From: Branchiostoma belcheri
Taxonomy: Eukaryota; Chordata; Leptocardii; Amphioxiformes; Branchiostomatidae
DNA length: 64,000 bases
Reading direction: 5' to 3'
Assembly: GCF_001625305.1 (NCBI RefSeq)
Contig: NW_017802602.1
Location: forward strand, 3,341,326-3,405,325
Positions within the stretch are counted from its first letter, which is position 1. Each line of letters begins with the position of its first letter. The position numbers and the translations under genes are program-made. The notes under the pieces were generated by a model. The model searched no databases. It saw nothing but the letters and a program-made list of their open reading frames with translations, and had not been told where the DNA came from. This document shows positions 57,423 through 64,000 of the stretch, piece after piece.

Positions 57423-57905
57423 TACTTAGTAGCAAAATGTTTTGTTTAAGAACAGTTACTGCAAATGCATTTTACTTTTAAAGTTTTGACAAGTCGTAAG
57501 AGGAAAGAAAGTTGTGAAGGTGTTTGAAGTTTATTGTTGAAACATTTTGGTAGTAAAATGGACAGTGTCATATAGAACACATATTTGTAGTGTCATAGTG
57601 AAAACCATGAAAATAATACCACCCCAAAAGTAAACGTATTTACACAGCATTAACATTTACTCGTCAATGTTTTGTTTAAGAACAGTTACAGTAACTGCAA
57701 ATGCATTTACTTTCAAAGTTTTGACAAGTCATAAGAGGAAAGAAAGTTGTGAAGGTGTTTGAAGTTTATTGTTGAAACATTTTGGTAGTAAAATGGAAAA
57801 CGTCACATAGAACACATATTTGTGGTGTCATAGTGAAAACGATGAAGATATTACCACCCCAAAAGTAAACGTATTTACATAGCATTGCAATTTGCTCGTC
57901 AATGT
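57423..57905. repeat. Tandem duplication, about 233-bp unit
   Basis: aatgttttgtttaagaacag to cgtatttacacagcatt is repeated from 57666. Copies share agaggaaagaaagttgtgaa and tattgttgaaacattttggt and are highly similar. Confidence 0.93.
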
Positions 57906-58061
57906 CTTTCTTTAAAACTCTGTTCACTCTCACAGTATATAAATCAGATTTCTGAAGAGTCCAATACTGATTTCTAAGGCATACATGTATGTGCCCAACA
58001 GTCAAATTTATTACAATGGCACATAACTGCACATTAGTTATATGACAAAAGTGAAATCCAA

Positions 58062-58262
58062 AGCTTCAGGACTTTAAAGTTGCAGACATAACTACCGAGT
58101 CGGGCAGGGAGATCCACTGTGGAATAGTACAGGAAAAAAAAGAGAATCTGTAGGTGTCTGTGCGTGTATTTATTGGCCAGTATTTAAGTGCGTGACTCCC
58201 TCGGGTACGCCCCTGTGTGGGCTGCAAAAAAACTGCCGGTTTGAGTGTTGATTGCGACAATG
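58062..58262 (-). pseudogene. LINE RT C-terminal fragment, minus strand
   Basis: The frame contains RTRGSHALKYWPINTRTDTY and then FSFFSCTIPQWISLPDSVV, the degenerate RTR..S...Y....RTD.Y..SFF..TI..WN.LP..VV signature of LINE ORF2 C termini. Truncated on both sides. Confidence 0.7.
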
Positions 58263-61200
58263 TTGTGGGTTATTTTAAAGAATGTTACTTTACTTCTAAT
58301 GGCTTCTGTGCAGCTGGAAAATGCCAGAGCTACATGTATGCCACCTGACAAGTGTGATGGATAGTCATTACCCCAGAATTAAATTCTGCACAACGCAATC
58401 GCCGGCACGCTTTCTAATGAAGTGTGGATATTGAACAGTAGGAGGCATAGGCAGACACGACTGGTGGATTGTTCAAATGTCAGTGTTACAAAATATATAG
58501 GACGCTGTGACGGGCGGTCACCAAGTGAACTACTTTTTTTTCTGAATTCCTGCCTAAGTAAGAAGAAGTACATTGTTTAAGTGCACTGGTGCTGGTAATA
58601 TCATACATTACCTGCACCAGACAAGATTTACCTGCACAACTCAGAATTTAGGAAGTATGGATTGTACTGAAAACTGTTTAGAAACCATTGACATTATGCC
58701 ATTATTATGCCATTAATAATGGTAAAATCGACTCACAAATTTTAAGAAAGAAGTTGTTATACAAGAGGTTATTTATCACACCACAAATCTAACACAAAAC
58801 TTTACTTTACTTTACTTTTTGATACTCAAATCCTCTTGTCTACCAGGGAGCAGGCACATGGGTATACTATAGGAATGGAGGATGACAACAAGAGATCCAC
58901 CATGGACTTCTAAAACTCTGATCAGTCACACACATCTTAGACACACTAAAGCCAGCAAGTATTGATTGTAAATGTCAAGATATGATCTGCCCCTTGTCAT
59001 TAATCCCTCCTGCGAGCAGACCGACTGTTATATGAAGAATGATACCAGAAGCTAGAGGTGACAGTCAATCCTACATCTATCCAGCGCTCAGACAAGTGTA
59101 AGAAACTTTCACATCATTCATCTAGCCCAAAGGGATAATATCCCGCCGAATCTGAGAACTCAAGAATTGGAAACCAAGACAAAGAATGTAGCCGGTGGAG
59201 ACTGGTTGTCTGATAGAGTCATTGAAACACAGTCAATCATTGTGAAATGTAACCGCAATTCCTGCAGCGCGAATCGATTTATCATTTATTACCGGCCGTG
59301 CTTAGGCTCGGAAACTTATTGGAGACAAAAAACTTTGCAACATTTCTTCTAAAAAAATGTTAACTGACATTGTGACACTCAGCTGGTAACAAAGGCTTAG
59401 TGCTAGATCCTGCATACTAGCTCAGTATATTAAGTTTTGAGGGTTATCTTTAGTTAATGGTTAATGGTTGTGACAAACTTGATGGGGACCTGCCTACTAT
59501 AGATGTTTCTCCAAGTGTAGAGTGAAAAAAGTGGAAAGATTTTTCATGACAAGTTCAAATTGTTTAAATTCCAATACTGGGACAAGCTTAAAATTTGCAT
59601 GAATGTGCATGATTAATATTAGCTATATTTACAAATCAAACTGCCTTCAAAATTTGGCTAAAGGGTATCTAAAATTAATAAAGATGTAAAGTTCAGTATG
59701 CGTTTGCCGTGTTCTCGACTCAGAAAGATCTGAACATGACACCATAATGGCCAGCTTAGCATTACATAAGCTCCGGGATTTTCACATTTTTGAGGCAAAT
59801 TGCTGTAAATCCAACCATAAACAAAGCAATTACGCGTCTTTGGTACCAAAAGACAGGGAGGAACTGGATCAATACAATAATGGATAGGGGGACTTACATG
59901 TGAAACAACTACAAGTAGGAACACAAAAAACTCAGGCTCCCGAAAATGTACTTAAAAATGGCAGTAAATGTCAATATCAGACAGATTTACTCAATCCAAA
60001 ATATCTATTGTTTCACTGCCCAGAAATTGCATTGGATGCCTTTAATTGCTTGCTTTAATTTGCCAACACAACAGTTTTATGCTACCAAAACTTAAAACAA
60101 ACTGTACAGTAAAATGAGAACATTTCAGTGCCGGGCAGTCAACCTTTGGAAAAACTAACCGCCACGTATCAAAACGATTTCCCGTTCATCTAACCTTTCA
60201 AAAAGCCAACCACCAACCACATGTGTCATTGGCACAATATTATGAAAGCATTTGCAGACATGTACTAGCCATGGTAATTTGATTATTGCACTGATGTTAA
60301 TAGCTTGGACACAAGAGACAGTCATAACACTGGACACAGACAACAGACTACTAGACACATGCCATTTCTTGGAACGCATCGACCCCAGCACTCGATAATG
60401 ACAAGGCTTACGGGATTGACACAACTGCAATTAAAAGTTCATCTGCGATGAGCAGCCGTGTTCACAACATTCGATTGGCAGATCAGACAAAGTCCGCACC
60501 CACACAAGACTTCAAAACGCCTTGTTTCAAAACAACTCCGATACATCGGGGCAGACAGAAATCGGAAAACTGACAAAGACTTAAAAATCAGACATTAATG
60601 ATGCCGTTGTTTGGAAATCGCGAAATCTCTCTCTTGGGGTACGTTTTATCGATAAAAGAAGCGAAGCATGTGGAAAATCAATACAGAGATTTAAGAGCTA
60701 GCCGTTAGATATTTTACAACCCAAGACATGTCCTAGTTCTTATTTGCAGACGTACAAGTAATCACCAATAGACGAAACTCGGTGTCACAGTAGCACATGA
60801 GCTCTTTGCAAACAATCCTTCACGTAACCTCTATGCATACCAAGTTGTCCCAGACTTTAGCAGTAATTACACCAGAGAAGCAAGTGCAAGGACGTTCCAT
60901 TCCTTAGTGTACGGTGAACGTGTAGTTGTGAATGCTGATGAGCCAGTCATTGATTCAGACCAAGGAAAATGAAAAGTGTGCCTAAGTGGCTTTGGAAATG
61001 ATCTATATTTGATCAAAAGTTATTTGTCGATAAGCACGTTAACTGTCGATACTAGGGAGCGATATACACACTGCATGTAATAAGTATGATAAATTATAGT
61101 CCCAAAGAAGCCCTTTCATAACACGATGGTATAATGTCCAATTTTGAATCAATATCACACACCTTTAAGAGACCAATTTTATTGGGCCAATCTCCCAAAA

Positions 61201-61707
61201 ATCTAAATCCTACTTGGAGGCAAAAAGTTCTCCTGACCTAGATGGTATAATGTAGGTTAACACAACAGCCTGAATACATGACTTGCGAAGACTTGAAATC
61301 CTTATTTATTACCTTATTGCTTCCATTTGAAGTAGATCTATTGTGTTCTTGCTTCCCATCTATTCTTCAGCACAACATAACAAAAAATACCATGACTATG
61401 TCAACCAGTTTGCAGTGTAAAATTTCATGCATTTACAATGTCTTGTACTAAAACTTGAATGTAAACAAACATAAGTTGATGCATGGTATATATTCCCAAT
61501 TCCTTTCAATTGCCTTGATATATGTATATAATAAAAGCATGCATATTTAGAATGATTGTTTTGGAAGTAAGCTGTCCGCAGGGAGTTTTAACAGCATGGG
61601 ATTTGTACTAATGACTGTTATATGTACAATGTAACTTATCTGCCATGCTATCATGAATATCTGCTCATAGAGAAATCCTCTTTTATGTCTGTTTTAAAGG
61701 TGGATTA
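58263..61707. other. Intron 2; no gene recognised
   Basis: Mostly unique AT-rich DNA. 58990-59340 and 60440-60720 are GC-richer and repeat-poor and could be regulatory. Short minus frames at 59658-59924 and 60155-60430 have no motif. A run of repeated tttacttta lies at 58800-58818. Confidence 0.4.
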
Positions 61708-61860
61708 GGCCATACTAATTCAAATTTTTGGTTCTTTGTCTGAGAATATTTCCTAAAATTTCAGGGAAAGTGCTTCAAATGCTACTTTGTTATTAATAAA
61801 TTAGCATGAAAATGTAAAATGATGATACAAATCTCAATTTATCATGTCTGTCGTTATATG
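61708..61860. mobile_element. Harbinger-like MITE relic, left end only
   Basis: TTA then ggccatactaattcaaatt and tttggttc, matching the left terminal repeat. No right end found. Confidence 0.45.
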
Positions 61861-62373
61861 TAGGCTGTACTAGTATTAAAATTGCACATACTGACAATAC
61901 AAAATGGACCTATAGACTCTGCAATAGACCAATACACAGACCCTACATTATATAAAATGCACATGCATGTAATACTAAAATGGAGCACTGGAAAGAGTAA
62001 TAGCAAGTAACATATTCTCAAGATATACAGTATAACATGTAAGTCCTATACACCTATTAGACCTAGCACTCTCGCCCTATAGCTACTCATTTTCAATGCA
62101 TTGACTTCATATTGCCAGAATGTTCATGTATATGGTCAAGTCATGAGGTACAAAGGCATTTTCTTGCCCATTGACTGCTATTTCAAGGACTGTTACAAGA
62201 GCCAAGTTGTAAGCAGGCTTTACTTTACAGCCAGGTTAATGCCCCTCATTATCACCGGACCAGCCTGGAATACAAAATACTGGCACGAAGGAAGTTCCTA
62301 TTACAAAGTGATATCTTCTGCTGGCTTCTTTTGATCTGGTAGTTAAGTAAAAAGACTCCTTTATAGCAAGTAT

Positions 62374-62740
62374 GATAATTGTTGCACATTGCATTTAGGT
62401 TGTGTTTCTAGTCTGTTGACCATACAAATTTCTTTTTTTTTTGAGAGGGGGTCAACTATTTTCGAGCCTGTGAAATTTTCTATTCTGATATCTGAATTTC
62501 AAACTGACATTCTTGCCATTAAAAATACACAACTTTCTCTCTCTAATTATTGCACATTGCATTAGGCCTAGGAAAATAAATGTTGTGTTTCTAGTTTGCT
62601 GACCATACAAAAATCTTTTTTTTTGGGGGGGGGGTCATCTGTTGGTAAGGCCATATTTTCCATCTGATGTCTGAATTTTAAATTATCCAACTGTTAACAT
62701 TTTTGCCATAAAAAATGCACAACTTTCTCTCTTTATTAAT
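62374..62740. repeat. Tandem duplication containing MITE-end relics
   Basis: Copies 62374-62550 and 62551-62740 share attgcacattgcatt, ttgtgtttctagt.tg.tgacc, atacaaa...tcttttttttt and cacaactttctctct. The second also holds aggcctaggaaaataaatgt, the end sequence of the 11492-11821 MITE family. Confidence 0.8.
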
Positions 62741-62884
62741 TACTTTTAACCTTGTACTCTTGATCGCTGTATGCTAATCTGTTTAAGGGGCTAACTGAGG
62801 GTTTAAATCACTTCATCTTGTTCTAGTGCTTGCCTTGAATTGATAAATGATGTTTAACACACCTGTTCTTGTTTTTCCCTCCAG

Positions 62885-62952
62885 GTGAACCTGTCATTGT
62901 CACCTGTGAGATGTTTGTGAAGAGCATCGGGAGCATTGAGGAGAGGACAATG
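62885..62952 (+). CDS. Glycine-receptor-like subunit, coding exon 3 (first beta strand of ligand-binding domain)
   Basis: Acceptor cttgtttttccctccag (AG at 62883-62884); donor gtatga at 62953. The exon is 68 nt, phase 1 in and phase 0 out. It encodes EPVIVTCEMFVKSIGSIEER, then TM, after the glycine shared with exon 2. Vertebrate GlyR alpha has PPVNV.CNIFINSFGSIAETTM here, so the V.C..F..S.GSI.E.TM pattern is preserved. As I recall, the equivalent vertebrate GLRA exon is also 68 nt with the same phases, which would support orthology of exon structure. The next exon should begin with the DYRVN-like strand; it is not in the 1,048 bp of intron 3 present, so the gene is cut by the window edge. The principal Cys loop, TM1-TM4 and the ligand residues are all outside, so ligand specificity (glycine versus GABA) cannot be proven here. 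Confidence 0.93.
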
Positions 62953-63130
62953 GTATGACGGTTTTCTTAAGTTTAGAACTTAATCCAGTAGGGAAACCGA
63001 ATGATGGCTTCTTTTTCTCCCAGCTGGCACATTTCCTCAAGTTTAATCTAAGCCTGTACTGTACATTATAATAATAGTGATATTATTTGCCCATATTTCT
63101 AGTTACATGTGTATGTAGCTAAGCTATGGG

Positions 63131-63229
63131 AGAGAGTGAGTGAGTGAGTGAGTGAGTGAGTGAGTGAGTGAGTGAGTGAGTGAGTGAGTGAGTGAGTGAG
63201 TGAGTGAGTGAGTGAGTGAGTGAGTGAGT
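63131..63229. repeat. (GAGT)n microsatellite, about 24 copies
   Basis: Perfect tetranucleotide run gagtgagtgagt over about 100 bp, 180 bp after exon 3, followed by tatgtatgtatgta. Likely highly polymorphic. Confidence 0.98.
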
Positions 63230-64000
63230 ATATGTATGTATGTACATGTAGCTGATAACATTGCAATGTCTGAAATTGTCAGCAGTCGTTATGAACACTA
63301 TTCATTATATATTTCCCAGCGGTTTGGAATCTCTGATATAGATCTGTTTATACAGTCTAATAAATCAAATCAAATCTGATTTTTTTGTTTATAATTGCAT
63401 GATTGTATAATTTCCAACAACTTACAAAATTGCAGGTCCCATCTTTGAGCCTTTTTTGCAATGCTGGCTGATTAATACTGTCTGACATATTATCAGATTT
63501 GATGCCCTGCAACAACACTGACTGATGTGAACCGAAGTTGAACTTGGCCTACCCAATTTTCCACCCCTCCATATCCTCCCATTCATGTCTATTTTCCACC
63601 TAACAAGTCACTACACATGCTGGAAGTTATCCAAGGTAAAGAATCTAAGCCTTTAATACTGCATTAAGGTGGGCACAAACGAAACTAATTATGTGATCTT
63701 GACTTAACATTTTTGGTTTCACCTAATTTTCCGCTAGCCGAGGATATCGCCTGGATTTTGATTGGCGAATGCTCGGCCGCACTTGGACTGGCGATCACTT
63801 CTGTGTGACTAGTTATGTATGGATTCACGATATGAAGAACTGTAGGCTAAATGTGTGTAGACATTGTGTTAAACTTTGTATGAGAATACAGTAACTGTAT
63901 ATAACAAGAGTCTGTTCAAACTTTTCACATGCAAAGATTTACAATGTACTAAAAGGCATCAAACATAGTGAATTGAATATCATGGGCCTAAATTCACGTC
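63230..64000. other. Start of intron 3; no exon seen
   Basis: AT-rich DNA without the expected next receptor exon (a strand beginning like DYRVN). 63720-63800 has several CpG steps (ccgctagccgaggatatcgc). Confidence 0.5.

Overview
The window is animal nuclear DNA, most likely from a cephalochordate (amphioxus, Branchiostoma type). It has spliced exons with canonical GT/AG junctions, very large AT-rich introns, many short non-autonomous DNA transposons, tRNA-derived SINEs and LINE 3' ends. The species call is inference: it rests on a recurrent LINE 3' tail (core gtgttacgccgaagggcggt, then a ttataccggctatac stretch) that I associate with amphioxus genomes, and on a glycine-receptor-like gene. 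I see no prokaryotic gene organisation.

One gene can be supported with confidence. It is the 5' part of a Cys-loop ligand-gated chloride channel subunit of glycine-receptor type on the + strand. Coding exon 1 (27247-27320) is a signal peptide. Exon 2 (50351-50469) holds the N-terminal helix and the RIRPNF motif. Exon 3 (62885-62952, 68 nt) holds the first strand of the extracellular domain and ends in GSIEERTM. Intron phases 2, 1 and 0 join the exons into one open frame. Introns 1 and 2 are about 23.0 and 12.4 kb; the rest of the receptor lies beyond the right edge. Almost every other open frame is chance or a transposon remnant.

Layout. 0-27 kb, upstream of the gene: a roughly 170-bp satellite array with an inverted arm (1.4-3.5 kb), SINEs, LINE 3' ends, several MITEs, a 98-bp perfect foldback element, and a 2.67-kb CACTA-like element (22.5-25.1 kb) carrying an 11-copy 62-bp array. 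27-50 kb, intron 1: a partial tandem copy of exon 1, an inserted 41-bp minisatellite, PIF/Harbinger-like MITEs (one with its own empty site preserved next door), a 203-bp foldback element, LINE tails and a composite nested MITE. 50-63 kb, intron 2: local tandem duplications, another Harbinger-like MITE, a tandem array and a possible antisense exon. 63-64 kb: intron 3 with a GAGT microsatellite.

Many GC/CpG-richer, repeat-poor islands lie between the repeats and are the best candidates for cis-regulatory DNA. I found no complete, clearly novel multi-gene system. The most informative signals are the transposon structures with intact target-site duplications, the duplication of the signal-peptide exon, and the repeats packed around exon 2.
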